64,000 nt of DNA from Nocardioidaceae bacterium SCSIO 66511 (GCA_023100825.1 CP095846.1:1302001-1366000); one strand, 5' to 3'; positions 17,682-29,154 are shown, numbered from the stretch's first letter. Numbers and translations: made by a program. The notes: generated by a model not told the origin, from the letters alone.

Positions 17682-18562
17682 CCGCATCCGATGCGGCCCA
17701 GGTCCGCGCGTGGACCGATCGGCTCGCCCTACCCGGCTTGTTCGACGTGCACGTCCACTTCATGCCGAAACCGATCATGGACCGGGTCTGGGAGCATTTC
17801 GACGCCAGCGGCCCGTTGATCGGACGCGAGTGGCCGATCCGCTATCGCGGCACCGACGCCGATCGGATCGACACCCTTCGCGCGTTCGGCGTGCGCCGCT
17901 TCTCGGCTCTCCCGTACGCGCACAAGCCGGGGGTCGCCGAGTTCCTCAACGACTGGGCGCAGGAGTTCGCCGAGCACGACGAGGTGCTCTGGTCGGCGAC
18001 GTTCTATCCGGAGCCGGCGGCGGAGGCGTACGTCCGGAAGCTGATCTCTGCCGGGGTCGAGATCTTCAAGGTGCACCTGCAGGTCGGCGACTTCGACCCG
18101 GGCGAGCCCGTGCTCGACCCCGTCTGGGCAATGCTCGCGGAGAGTCGTACGCCCGTGGTTGTGCACGCGGGGTCCGGACCGGTGCCCGGCACGCACACCG
18201 GAGCCGGGCCGATCGGCGAGGTGCTGTCGCGGCATCCGCGGCTGCCGTTGATCGTTGCGCACATGGGCGCACCGGAGTACGCAGAGTTCCTCGAGCTCGC
18301 GGAGTCGTACGAGAACGTCCGGCTCGACACGACGATGGCGTTCACCGACTTCTTCGAATCCGATGCGCCGTACCCCGTCGAGCTGCTGCGGCGCCTGCGT
18401 GACCTGGAGCCGCGGGTTCTGCTCGGCTCGGACTTCCCGAACATCCCGTACCCGTACGTACATCAGCTCGAGGCGCTCGAGCGGCTCGGGCTCGGTGACG
18501 ACTGGCTGCGGTCGGTCTGTTGGCAAAACGCCGCCGCGCTGTTCGGTATCCCTGACGCATAG
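17678..18562 (+). CDS. Amidohydrolase family TIM-barrel protein
   Basis: 294 aa, amidohydrolase 2-like metal hydrolase or decarboxylase. Metal-site motifs: DVHVHF (His25, His27), [26 protein letters not shown], and LLGSDFPN with the catalytic Asp. The TTG start overlaps the smpB stop by 4 bp, so it is translated behind smpB, although its role is unrelated as far as can be seen. The substrate is unknown. The stop codon lies inside the left arm of a palindromic repeat. Confidence 0.85.
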   Translation: MTASDAAQVRAWTDRLALPGLFDVHVHFMPKPIMDRVWEHFDASGPLIGREWPIRYRGTDADRIDTLRAFGVRRFSALPYAHKPGVAEFLNDWAQEFAEHDEVLWSATFYPEPAAEAYVRKLISAGVEIFKVHLQVGDFDPGEPVLDPVWAMLAESRTPVVVHAGSGPVPGTHTGAGPIGEVLSRHPRLPLIVAHMGAPEYAEFLELAESYENVRLDTTMAFTDFFESDAPYPVELLRRLRDLEPRVLLGSDFPNIPYPYVHQLEALERLGLGDDWLRSVCWQNAAALFGIPDA

Positions 18563-18593
18563 GCACTGTGAATCTATGCGTGATAGCTACAAA
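18555..18593. repeat. CTATGCGTGATAG-family palindrome, copy 1
   Basis: ACGCATAG (18556-18563) pairs with CTATGCGT (18575-18582), and the sequence continues as ATCTATGCGTGATAGCTACA, identical to the left half of the large hairpin at 30708-30774. It lies between two convergent genes and could terminate both. A third relative is at 53818-53878. Confidence 0.7.
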
Positions 18594-19567
18594 ACGGGAC
18601 CGTACGCAGCAACCGCGGTACGGGCGACTTCCAGCATCTCCGCGCGTACGTCTGCCGGCCCGATGACCTCGACCTCGGCGCCGAACGCCAGTAGGACACC
18701 GATCGCACCGCGGCGGATGCGGAAAGTGCAGCGCAGCAACGCACCATCGTCGGATTCACCGACCGTCTCGACGTGCGTACCTGACTCGAGCATCGGCTGA
18801 CACACGCGCCTGAAGCGACGCGTTGCTGCGTGTGCGCACCGGACTTCGACGGTTACGGAGTCGCCCGATGGGCGTTCGAGGCGGCTGCGGAGCCGATCCC
18901 ATTCGGCGCCGATGTCCAACCCGTCCGGTCGATCGAAACCCGATTCGAGAACGGCGACATCGACGACGCGTCCGACACGGAACGTCTTCACCTCGCCACG
19001 GTGGCGGGCGAGGAGATACCAGCGACCGCCGTTCTCCACCAATCCCCAGGGGTCGACGGTGCGCTGGCGGGCGTGGTCATCGGCGGCGCCGCGGTACTTG
19101 AGTCGTACCCGTCGGCTGCGGACTGCCGCCAGCCGCAGCGTCGGCAGGTGCCGAGAGTCGTCAGGGTCGACAAACCATCGCCGTCGGTCGATGTGGACGA
19201 CATCGCGGAGGTCGCGTGCATGTTCCAGGGCGTGTGCAGGTGCCGTCGACGCGAGCTTGTCGAGCGTCTGGCGTACCTCACGGCCGAGTCCGAGATCGGA
19301 GAGCGTGTCGAGCCCGGTGTAGGCGAACAACACCTGCGCCTCATGATCGGTCAGCGAGCTGACGTCGGCACGGAATCCCTCGAGCAGACTGAACCCGCCG
19401 TTGCGGCCGCGTTCGGCGTATACGGGTACGCCGGCGGCGGACAGCGACTCGATGTCGCGCAGGACCGTGCGGGTGCTGACCTCAAGGCGGTCGGCGAGCT
19501 CTCGGGCCGGCACCGCAGACCGGTCACGGAGCAACAGCATGATCGACAGGAGTCGCTCGGCTCTCAT
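18587..19567 (-). CDS. WYL-domain transcriptional regulator (HTH_11, DeoR-like)
   Basis: 326 aa. Winged HTH at 1-60 (RAERLLSIMLLLRDR, then LEVSTRTVLRDIESLSAAGVPVYAERGRNGGF). The WYL ligand-sensing domain lies at about 130-210 (VDPWGLVENGGRWYLLARHRGEVKTFRVGRV) and a WCX-type C-terminal domain at about 235-320. The ATG at 19567 is chosen because the upstream extension runs into the operator-like palindrome. It is divergent from the TIGR03086 gene and probably controls it and itself. Confidence 0.88.
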   Translation of the reverse strand: MRAERLLSIMLLLRDRSAVPARELADRLEVSTRTVLRDIESLSAAGVPVYAERGRNGGFSLLEGFRADVSSLTDHEAQVLFAYTGLDTLSDLGLGREVRQTLDKLASTAPAHALEHARDLRDVVHIDRRRWFVDPDDSRHLPTLRLAAVRSRRVRLKYRGAADDHARQRTVDPWGLVENGGRWYLLARHRGEVKTFRVGRVVDVAVLESGFDRPDGLDIGAEWDRLRSRLERPSGDSVTVEVRCAHAATRRFRRVCQPMLESGTHVETVGESDDGALLRCTFRIRRGAIGVLLAFGAEVEVIGPADVRAEMLEVARTAVAAYGPVL

Positions 19568-19591
19568 ATCGGGAAGTCTGTCAGAAATACA

Positions 19592-19606
19592 TGACACAAG
19601 ATGTCA
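19592..19606. promoter_or_regulatory. Operator-like inverted repeat for the WYL regulator
   Basis: TGACA-caaga-TGTCA lies between the divergent WYL and TIGR03086 genes. A further TGTCAG occurs just upstream (19579-19584) and overlaps are spaced at about two helical turns. The regulator is assigned only by position. Confidence 0.5.
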
Positions 19607-19670
19607 GGTATCTACGAAACAGTCGCAGTTGTCGACGCCGACCGGTGTTCGACGGCGATAGGAGCTGACG

Positions 19671-20258
19671 ATGAACGACCCACGACCGACCTTCCGCGAC
19701 GCTGTTGACCAGGCCGGACGGGTGGTGGCCGCGACCTCCGACGACGACCTCGGCCGGCCCACCCCGTGTGACGACTTCGACGTACGTACGCTGCTGGGAC
19801 ATCTCGACGCGGTGATCCGACGCATCACCCATGCTCTCGAACACGGATCGGTTGACGGTACGCCGTCCATCGTCGACGGCTTCGCCGACGGTGATCGGAC
19901 GACGACCTGGAAGTCCGATGTGGTAGCGCTCGAGCGATGCGTCGACGACGATGCGACCCTCGACCGGACCGTCACCGTGCCCTTCGGAGCGATGCCCGGA
20001 CGCGCTGCACTCGCCGTATACACCAGCGAGCTCACCACGCACGCCTGGGACCTCGCCGCGGCGATCGGCCGACTCGATCTGCTCGAAGACGCCTTGGCGC
20101 AGCGCAGCCTGTCGGCGATGGAGTCTGCACTACCGGCGGAGCCGCGCGGCGGCCCGATTCCGTTCGGCCCCGTCGTCGAGGTTGGGTCGGACGCCGGCGC
20201 GTACGAACGGCTCGCCGGCTGGCTCGGCCGCGACCCGGTCTGGGCTCGGGCGGAATAG
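19671..20258 (+). CDS. TIGR03086 family protein (DinB / maleylpyruvate isomerase-like fold)
   Basis: 195 aa. It carries the family features: RPTPCDDFDVRTLLGHLDAVI (about 28-48) with the first metal-binding His, and ELTTHAWDLAAAIGR (about 120-134) with the HAWDLA motif typical of mycothiol-dependent or DinB-like enzymes. Members are probably metal- or thiol-dependent, but the reaction is unknown. It is divergent from the WYL regulator, which likely represses it. Confidence 0.85.
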   Translation: MNDPRPTFRDAVDQAGRVVAATSDDDLGRPTPCDDFDVRTLLGHLDAVIRRITHALEHGSVDGTPSIVDGFADGDRTTTWKSDVVALERCVDDDATLDRTVTVPFGAMPGRAALAVYTSELTTHAWDLAAAIGRLDLLEDALAQRSLSAMESALPAEPRGGPIPFGPVVEVGSDAGAYERLAGWLGRDPVWARAE

Positions 20259-20352
20259 AGCGTGCGCCGGGGTGGTTGCGCCAGGTAGACTGCCAGGGCT
20301 GCCCCGGCAGCACTGACATCGCTTGACGCTGCGGTGTTTTGACAACAGAAGA

Positions 20353-20718
20353 GGGGCTGATCGGTTTCGACTTCGGTCGTACGGATCAGATGAAGCGGGC
20401 CGAGAATCCAAGGTCATCTCGTAAACGTTCCTTGGAAACCACAAGTGCCAATTCAAAGCGCACTGACTTCGCCCTCGCCGCCTGAGGCGAGCCTGCGAAG
20501 GGTCAGCCTGGGAGCGCCTCCGTCCCAGTAACTGGCCTCATTGAGGAGGCTTGCTGCGCCTACCTGGTCGCGGGGTAGGCGCGGGACTTTTTCGCGACTG
20601 AGCCTGTCGACGACGTGTCTGTACGAGTGTCGGGGCTGAGAAAACGTCATTGCAGACTGCGCCCGGAGAAGACCTGATGCTGCGCTGAAGGACGCGGGTT
20701 CGATTCCCGCCAGCTCCA
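20353..20718 (+). ncRNA. ssrA: Transfer-messenger RNA (tmRNA)
   Basis: The 5' end GGGGCTGATCGGTTTCGACT pairs with the 3' end CAGCTCCA to form the tRNA-like acceptor stem. The T-arm is GCGGGTTCGATTCCCGC (20694-20710). The tag reading frame at 20447-20485 encodes ANSKRTDFALAA then TGA, an actinobacterial proteolysis tag. The terminal CCA is not encoded (CGA follows). Length about 366 nt. A TAGACT -10-like box lies at 20286-20291. It works with SmpB, encoded 2.7 kb upstream. Confidence 0.96.
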
Positions 20719-20896
20719 CGATCGGTCGGGACGGGTGTGCTCGCAAAGAGCGCGAGCCCGTCCCGATCGTCATTTCGATTGCGCGAGCGTGTCGTCGCTT
20801 CGCTCTGCCACGCTGCCGCGCTGTGTTGAGGGCGCCGTGAGTTGAGGCGGAGCGGGGAACGAGCGTCGGAATCCCGCCAGCTCCACGATCGGTCGG
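20705..20896. repeat. 25-bp direct repeat of the tmRNA 3' end (att-like)
   Basis: A 25-bp segment starting TCCCGCCAGCTCCACGATCG at 20705-20729, covering the last part of the tmRNA T-arm and acceptor, is repeated exactly at 20872-20896. ssrA 3' ends are classic integration sites, and a duplicated 3' end is what integration leaves. Only about 142 bp separates the copies and no integrase is present, so this would be a remnant. Confidence 0.7.
20726..20766 (+). terminator. Terminator after ssrA
   Basis: TCGGGACGGG (20726-20735) and CCCGTCCCGA (20757-20766) make a perfect 10-bp stem. The loop itself holds an inner GCTCGC/GCGAG pairing. It begins 7 nt after the tmRNA 3' end. Confidence 0.7.
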
Positions 20897-20959
20897 CTGA
20901 CCAGTGAGCACAGCACCCACTGTGCCCCTGTCACGAGCGCCGCGGTACGGATCCACAGA

Positions 20960-21001
20960 CGCCTGTGCGCCGCCCCCAAAGGAGGGGACGGCGCACAGGC
21001 G
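20960..21001 (-). terminator. Terminator after katG
   Basis: CGCCTGTGCGCCG (20960-20972) pairs perfectly with CGGCGCACAGGCG (20989-21001), 13 bp, with further CCCC/GGGG pairing in the loop. It lies 14 bp beyond the katG stop on the minus strand and could also stop transcription from the other side. Confidence 0.8.
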
Positions 21002-21015
21002 GTCTAGGCCGACTG

Positions 21016-23731
<2,716 letters not shown>

Positions 23732-23732
<1 letters not shown>

Positions 23733-23754
23733 TTTCCTGAATCATTCAAGAAAA
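23732..23754. promoter_or_regulatory. FurA operator: AT-rich palindrome at the furA start
   Basis: A 23-bp palindrome, TTTTC.TGAATcATTCA.GAAAA, differs from perfect symmetry only at one mirrored pair of positions and the centre. It is far more AT-rich than its surroundings and touches the furA start codon, the position of the FurA box in mycobacterial furA-katG operons. Confidence 0.75.
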
Positions 23755-23771
23755 CCCAGGAGCCGTGCTTC

Positions 23772-25142
23772 TCAGACTGCGATCCCTTCCTCCCGGTTGC
23801 GGTCCGCGTCGATCGCGCTGAAGTTGCTGCGGAACAGATTGCTCGGATCGCGGTCCGCCTTGATCCGTCGCAACCGGTCGATGGATGCGGGAGGGAGCGC
23901 GTCGGTCAGCGCCTCGCTGGGGTTGAGGAAGGTGACCGGCTTCCGGCCGCTCACAGGTAGGGCCTGGGCAAGGCGCTGCTGCCGCGCGGCCACGGCGGCC
24001 GTGGTGTCCGGGTCGATCGCGAGTCCGAACATGTAGAGCGCGTACGGCTCGCGCAGGGCACCGTGCGGGCTGTCGGACTCGGCCGCGAACGCACCACCGA
24101 GATGGCGGATCTGTACGCCCATCAACGGCGCGATCGGTTCGGCGAGGAGAGCGGTGATGGTGTCGTCGTCGAGTCTGGTGAGCAGTTCGGCGCGAGAACG
24201 CCCGGCGCCCGGGTCAGTGGGTTCGGCGGTGATACTGCCCAGCTCGTCAACGGTCATGCTCCGCCGACTGTCCGAGAGCGGCTCGGGCAGGGCATCCAAT
24301 GTCCGCATGAGCTCTCGCGCATCGCCATCGGACCCCAGGTACGTACAGTCGATCGCGACCATCGGGGCGGCGCCGGGGAACTGTACGAGGTCGAACCACG
24401 CGGTGAGTTCATCCGGTGCGTCCTCGGTCAGAGCGCGGTACGCGTCGAGCACGGCGCGGGCGTGCTCACCTGCCCAGAGCATGCGGCCGCCGTACACCTC
24501 CGGCGCAGTGTGCAACGTGAGCTCGAGTCCGGTCACGATCGCGTAGTCACCGCCGCCACCGCGGAGCGCCCAGAACAGGTCGGCATCGGTCTCCGCGGTG
24601 ACGCGGCGCGTTTGCGCATCGGCGTCGACGATCTCGAACGCCGTCACGCTGTCGGCAACCCAGCCGTGTGCGCGCCCGAACCAGCTCAATCCACCGCCGA
24701 GAGCGACGCCGGTGACGCTGACAACAGGCGAGCTGCCGGGAAGCGCGGTCAACCCGTGCGGTGCCGTCGCAGCCTGCAGCGCGCCGGACGCCACCCCGGC
24801 GCCGATGCGAGCCGACCTGCCGGGGGCGTCGACCTCGATCCGATCGAGCAGACCGGTCCGGAGCAGAATGGTGCCCGTTGCGCTGCCCGACGCCCCGTGG
24901 CCGTTGGGCTGCACGGAGACTCCGATCCGGGCAGCCGCTGCGAACCGCACCAGCGCTGCGACATCGGCAGCGTCCACGGCCTCCACAACGGCGATGACGG
25001 GTTGCTCGACGGCGAGGTTCCAGGGTCGGTGTGCGGTCTCGAACTCGGCCTGCTCCGGGGTCAGTACGCGCCCGCGCACGGATTCGGTGAGGTCCTTCAT
25101 CAGGTCGGCGGATACGTCTTGGGCGGCGCGTGGCAGAGTCAT
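23772..25142 (-). CDS. FAD-linked oxidoreductase (berberine-bridge-enzyme-like)
   Basis: 456 aa. FAD-binding domain (PCMH type) at about 40-215, with NGHGASG carrying a likely flavin-attaching His82, LGGGLSWFGRAHG and ADLFWALRGGGGDY. The C-terminal BBE motif is ADRDPSNLFRSNFS, near 435. No second Cys attachment site is evident. ATG 25142 with AAGGAG about 6 nt upstream. It is divergent from an ECF sigma factor gene; such factors are commonly beside oxidoreductases or carboxymuconolactone decarboxylases. Substrate unknown. Confidence 0.85.
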   Translation of the reverse strand: MTLPRAAQDVSADLMKDLTESVRGRVLTPEQAEFETAHRPWNLAVEQPVIAVVEAVDAADVAALVRFAAAARIGVSVQPNGHGASGSATGTILLRTGLLDRIEVDAPGRSARIGAGVASGALQAATAPHGLTALPGSSPVVSVTGVALGGGLSWFGRAHGWVADSVTAFEIVDADAQTRRVTAETDADLFWALRGGGGDYAIVTGLELTLHTAPEVYGGRMLWAGEHARAVLDAYRALTEDAPDELTAWFDLVQFPGAAPMVAIDCTYLGSDGDARELMRTLDALPEPLSDSRRSMTVDELGSITAEPTDPGAGRSRAELLTRLDDDTITALLAEPIAPLMGVQIRHLGGAFAAESDSPHGALREPYALYMFGLAIDPDTTAAVAARQQRLAQALPVSGRKPVTFLNPSEALTDALPPASIDRLRRIKADRDPSNLFRSNFSAIDADRNREEGIAV

Positions 25143-25205
25143 CGGGAGCTCCTTCAGGTGGTTCTGGGATGGGTGTAGGCCGACACCGACGCGTTTCGCT
25201 CCCGG

Positions 25206-25232
25206 TGTCACACTTGCCGTTCTTGGCTCGTC
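25206..25232 (+). promoter_or_regulatory. ECF41-type promoter of the sigma factor gene
   Basis: TGTCACA (25206-25212), a 16-nt spacer, then CGTC (25229-25232). This matches the TGTCACA / CGTC promoter described for ECF41 sigma factors. It faces the adjacent sigma gene, whose start is 77 nt downstream, suggesting autoregulation. Confidence 0.7.
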
Positions 25233-25308
25233 CTACCTGTACGTCGGATCGGCCGCCCGAAACGTGACAGCCGTCCGAACGTCGTTCTCAGAGATGGAGT
25301 GCACCCGC

Positions 25309-26217
25309 ATGCGCCGAGCCCAGACCGAGCATTCGTACGACGACCTCGCCTCGGCCTTCGCCGGCCAACGGCCGCAGCTTCGGGGTATCGCGTATCGCAT
25401 GCTCGGTTCGTACTGGGATGCCGAGGACGCCGTGCAGGAGACGTGGCTGCGGCTCCAGCGCGCAGACACAGCAGCCATCGACAATCTCGCGGCCTGGCTC
25501 ACCACGGTCGTCTCCCGGGTGAGCATCGACCACCTGCGGAGTCGGCAGGCCCGACCCGAAGACAGTGATTCGGAGCTTCCGGAGAACGACCCGACCGACG
25601 AGTCGTGGGGTCCCGAATCCACAGCGCTGCGGGCAGATGAGGTCGGCGCGGCGATGATGGTGGTGCTCGACACGCTGGGGCCACTCGAGCGGCTCGCGTT
25701 CGTCTTGCACGACATCTTCGGCCTGGCTTTCGACGACATCGCGCCGATCGTCGACCGTACGACGGGCGCGACACGTCAGCTCGCCTCCCGTGCACGACGT
25801 CGTATCCGAGCGGTCGATGCCCGCGCCGAGCGGTCACGGCACAAGGAGGCCGTTGGTGCGTTCCTCAAAGCCGCGCGCGAGGGCGACTTCGGCACCCTGC
25901 TCCAGCTCCTCGACCCAGAGGTCGAGCTGCGCGCCGACACCCAGATCGTCGACAGCGTCGCTGCTTTCGCCGAGCAGGGCGCGCCACTGTTGCAGCCCCG
26001 TGTGCAGGGCGCGGACGCGGTCGCCCGCGCCTTCGCCGGTCGGGCCGAGCAGGCGCAGCTGGCGCTCATCGACGGCGTTCACGGCGCCGTGTACGCGCCG
26101 GGTGGTGTGGTGAAGGCGGCGTACGCCGTCCATCTGCGCGACGGCCGGATCAGCTGTATCGAGGTCATCGGCGACCCCGCGCGGGTCGCCGAGCTCGCGG
26201 TCGCCGACCGTCCGTAA
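25309..26217 (+). CDS. ECF sigma factor with C-terminal NTF2-like domain (ECF41/SigJ type)
   Basis: 302 aa. Sigma region 2 at about 10-80 (LRGIAYRMLGSYWDAEDAVQETWLRL, then WLTTVVSRVSIDHLRSR), linker with DSELPENDPTDES, and region 4 at about 112-170 (LERLAFVLHDIFGLAFDDIAPIV). The SnoaL/NTF2-like domain (about 180-300) replaces an anti-sigma factor in this group. The ATG at 25309 has GGAG 9 nt upstream; an ATG at 25294 is the alternative. Divergent from the FAD oxidoreductase gene, its likely target, and preceded by its own-type promoter. Confidence 0.88.
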   Translation: MRRAQTEHSYDDLASAFAGQRPQLRGIAYRMLGSYWDAEDAVQETWLRLQRADTAAIDNLAAWLTTVVSRVSIDHLRSRQARPEDSDSELPENDPTDESWGPESTALRADEVGAAMMVVLDTLGPLERLAFVLHDIFGLAFDDIAPIVDRTTGATRQLASRARRRIRAVDARAERSRHKEAVGAFLKAAREGDFGTLLQLLDPEVELRADTQIVDSVAAFAEQGAPLLQPRVQGADAVARAFAGRAEQAQLALIDGVHGAVYAPGGVVKAAYAVHLRDGRISCIEVIGDPARVAELAVADRP

Positions 26218-26242
26218 CGGGTCGCCAGGTGTAGCGGCGTGA

Positions 26243-27058
26243 TCAGGTCAGGTGGTCGTAGTCGCCGCGTACCCACGCCGCATGTCGGTCGGCAGACCGG
26301 CGTACGACCGCGCGCGCGTCGGTGGGGATGACGTTGTCGAAGTTGGAGTACAACCGGTCGAAGGTGAACTGCTCGACATGGTCGGCGATGCGCTCAACGA
26401 CCGCGGCCGACAGCGGGATCCGATTCGGGTAGCTGCGCATGAAACTCACCGAAGTGCGGTCGGGATTCGCGAAGATCGTGTCTCCGGCGAGGAGTACGCC
26501 CGCCTCGCCGGCGCCGTTGGCCCAGTGCACGACGGCGCTTCCGGGGAAGTGACCGCCGGGTTGGCTGAGCGTGATGCCGGGCAGGATCGGCTCGGTGCCC
26601 GACCAGGTCCGGATCACCGGGTCGGGCCGTGCGATCCACCCGGCATCGGCCTCGGCGACGAGCACCGGCGCATCGCCCAGCGCGCGACTCCACTCGACCT
26701 GCACGCCGAACATGTGCGGGTGGCTCGCCACGATCGCGACCACGTCACCGAGCTCGCGGACACGAGCGACCGCGGCGTCGTCGATGTAGCCGGTCGGGTC
26801 GAAGAGCACGTTGCCGGCCGGCGTACGGATCAACTTCGCCGTCTGTCCGATACCGGCCTTCGGGCTGCTCGTGATGCCCCAGAGATCGGGCTCCATCTCG
26901 GCGACGGCGGTGGTGTAGCCGGACGCCGCCAGCTCCTCGAGAGTGGTCCAGTGCTGCCCGTCGGCAGGCACCCACTGTCGTTCGTCGGCGCAGATCGCGC
27001 AGACCTCGATCTTCTCGGCATGCTCGACGGCGCAGGTCGCGCAGATCGCGAAACTCAT
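26243..27058 (-). CDS. MBL-fold-like protein with N-terminal zinc ribbon
   Basis: 271 aa. A CxxC...CxxC ribbon (Cys6, Cys9, Cys20, Cys23) precedes a metallo-beta-lactamase-like domain: LIRTPAGNVLFDPTGY, VVAIVASHPHMFG, GGHFPGSAVVHW, VLLAGDTIF. The standard HxHxDH is altered to SHPHMFG, so the metal site is at best atypical. ATG 27058 follows a GGGG-rich Shine-Dalgarno. Longer frames upstream run over a hairpin and are spurious. Function unknown. Confidence 0.8.
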   Translation of the reverse strand: MSFAICATCAVEHAEKIEVCAICADERQWVPADGQHWTTLEELAASGYTTAVAEMEPDLWGITSSPKAGIGQTAKLIRTPAGNVLFDPTGYIDDAAVARVRELGDVVAIVASHPHMFGVQVEWSRALGDAPVLVAEADAGWIARPDPVIRTWSGTEPILPGITLSQPGGHFPGSAVVHWANGAGEAGVLLAGDTIFANPDRTSVSFMRSYPNRIPLSAAVVERIADHVEQFTFDRLYSNFDNVIPTDARAVVRRSADRHAAWVRGDYDHLT

Positions 27059-27100
27059 CAATCCCCCTCGGGTTCGTTCATCAGGAGCACAACAGTAGTC

Positions 27101-27166
27101 GCCGCCGAGGTACGTCGTCGTGCCAAAAGACGACGATCTTCTGGCACGACGACGTACTTCGGCGGC
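27101..27166. repeat. Long hairpin between the VWA and MBL genes
   Basis: Arms 27101-27125 and 27142-27166 are complementary over 25 bp with a single G-T pair; the 16-nt loop starts AAAAGACG. The arms contain GTACGTCGTCGTGCCA and its complement. It lies 20 bp beyond the VWA gene stop and 43 bp before the MBL start, so it may end the VWA transcript, but it has no T-run. Confidence 0.75.
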
Positions 27167-27186
27167 CTGGCTGGTGCGAAGGTGCC

Positions 27187-29154
27187 TCAGCGGCGAGTAC
27201 GAAGGTAGTCGCTCACGACGTACTCGCCCAGCCGGCCGAGCTCCGGGGTGAAGACGCGACCGCCGTTGCGGCGGGCGACAGCGTCGACGAACCGGGCCAG
27301 GCCAGGGTCGTCGCCGAGCAGGAAGAAGTTCAGCGCGGCACCGAGCCGGGTCATCGCATCGACCTCGGCGATCGTCGCCCGAACGGTCTCGGCGGTCGTC
27401 GGCCAGGCGAACGCCGGGTATCCGTCGGACTCCAGATGTGCTGTCGGCTCGCCATCGGTGATCACGAGTACGACCGGCTCCGCCTCGGGGTAGCGAGCGA
27501 CGTGGCGACGCGCAATCGTCAATGCATGTTGGAGGTTCGTGCCCTGCTCCCAACTGGGTTCGACCTCTGCGAGCTCGGCGGGCGTCAACGTACGCGCCGT
27601 TCGGGCGAAGCCGATCACCTGCAGCGCATCGCTGCGGAAACGGGTCTCGACCAAATGGGACAGGGCGATCGCTGTCTGCTTCATCGGTGCCCAGCGACCC
27701 TCCTGGACCATCGAGAACGACAGATCGACGCAAAGCGCGACCGCGGCCTGCGTACGTCGCTCCGTCTCCGCGACCGCGAAGTCATCCGGTGCCAGGGCGA
27801 CGCCGCCGCCACTGCGCGACCCCGACGCAGCGGTACGAAGCGCCGCATTGTGCAGAGTACGAACGGCATCGATCGGGCGCTCGTCGCCGAACTCCCACGG
27901 CAGGCTCGCGCCCGTCGGCTCGTCGGCCGACCCGGAGCGGACATCATCGTGATGCCCGACCCCGGCGGCCTGGAGTCGGCCGAAGATGCGTCGTAAGGCC
28001 GACTCGCCGAGACGCCGCATCGCCTTGGGTGTCAGGCTCGGGCCGTCGGCGTCGCGGGTCAGGTATCCCTGGCGTTCGAGCTCCCGCTCCAGATCGCGCA
28101 GCGCGTCGAGGTCACGTGCCGCCGACGGCGGCAGTTGTCGTTCGAGCGCGTCGACGTCGACATCGTCGAGTGTCGCGCCGGGGTAGTCCTGCCCGAGCTG
28201 CGCCTCGAGTCGCTCGATATCGGCAAGATCGGCAACAGCCCCGACCGCGTCGCCGTATCCGAGCGGTGTCTCGCCGCCGATCTGATCGGTGCCGGGGTCG
28301 CGCATCATGCCTGGCCGAAGAGCGCCGAGGTTGTCCTGGAGCTGGCGGAGCTCGCTCTCCAGCCCCACGTCGTCGCCGAGTGAGTCGCGCATGAGCTGTT
28401 CGAGCTCCGCGCGCTGCTCCGGGGTGAGCGAACGCAGCAGCCGGTCTGCTGCTGCCTGGCGCCGCGCGAGCATGTCGATCAGGTCGTCGGTGTCGCGCGG
28501 CTGCTCGGGGAAGAACTCGCCGTGCTTGTCCATGAACTCGCGGAAGTCGACGGTGGTGTCCTCACCGCGGGCATGCTTCGCGAGCAGCGCGTTGAGGTCG
28601 GCGATCATGTCTCGTACCCGGTCAATCGACTGCGGGTCGGCACCGCTCAGCGCCGAGCGCATCCCCGCGAACTGCGCGTCGAGTACTTCGCGCCGCAACA
28701 TCCCGCGGATCTGCTCGTAGGTCGCCGCCGCCTCGGGCGAGCGCCATTCGTACGACGAGAGGTCTTGTACGGCGCTGGCTACATCATCGGACAGGTCGTC
28801 GAGCGTCATCCTGGCGAGCTCGGCCTCGGTGTCATCGTGGCGAGCGAGCTCCTCGCGCTCCGCGGCGAGTGCCTGGTCGAGCGCCGCGCGTACGCGGTCA
28901 AGAGTGCCCGCGACATTGCCCCTGCGACGCAGCTCGTCGCGTCGCTCGCGTAGGCGTCTGCGTAGCTCGTCGAGCCCGCTGCGGCCCGACGCCCCGCGGC
29001 GGAGCAGACGGTCGATCGCCTCGCGGACGCTGGCGCCGTCCATCACGTCGCGGCCGACCTCGTCGACGCTTTCGCGTACGTCGAACGGCGGCTGCAGCGG
29101 GTCGCCACCCCCGTGCCACGTGCCGTAGCGGTACTGTCGCGGCATCCGGCTCAT
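27187..29154 (-). CDS. VWA-domain protein (magnesium-chelatase D-subunit-like)
   Basis: 655 aa, largely helical and charged in residues 40-400 (many E/R/D), then a von Willebrand A domain from about 468. The MIDAS motif is DLSFS (477-481), with the TDGEPT loop later. No signal peptide; cytoplasmic. It follows the AAA+ gene by 37 bp, the MoxR/RavA-like pairing of an AAA+ ATPase with a VWA adaptor. Tetrapyrrole genes are absent here, so true magnesium chelatase is unlikely. Its partner protein is unknown. Confidence 0.85.
   Translation of the reverse strand: MSRMPRQYRYGTWHGGGDPLQPPFDVRESVDEVGRDVMDGASVREAIDRLLRRGASGRSGLDELRRRLRERRDELRRRGNVAGTLDRVRAALDQALAAEREELARHDDTEAELARMTLDDLSDDVASAVQDLSSYEWRSPEAAATYEQIRGMLRREVLDAQFAGMRSALSGADPQSIDRVRDMIADLNALLAKHARGEDTTVDFREFMDKHGEFFPEQPRDTDDLIDMLARRQAAADRLLRSLTPEQRAELEQLMRDSLGDDVGLESELRQLQDNLGALRPGMMRDPGTDQIGGETPLGYGDAVGAVADLADIERLEAQLGQDYPGATLDDVDVDALERQLPPSAARDLDALRDLERELERQGYLTRDADGPSLTPKAMRRLGESALRRIFGRLQAAGVGHHDDVRSGSADEPTGASLPWEFGDERPIDAVRTLHNAALRTAASGSRSGGGVALAPDDFAVAETERRTQAAVALCVDLSFSMVQEGRWAPMKQTAIALSHLVETRFRSDALQVIGFARTARTLTPAELAEVEPSWEQGTNLQHALTIARRHVARYPEAEPVVLVITDGEPTAHLESDGYPAFAWPTTAETVRATIAEVDAMTRLGAALNFFLLGDDPGLARFVDAVARRNGGRVFTPELGRLGEYVVSDYLRTRR

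Noticed and set aside
20686-20718. tRNA-like T-arm and acceptor
   Set aside because: Part of the tmRNA; no anticodon arm.
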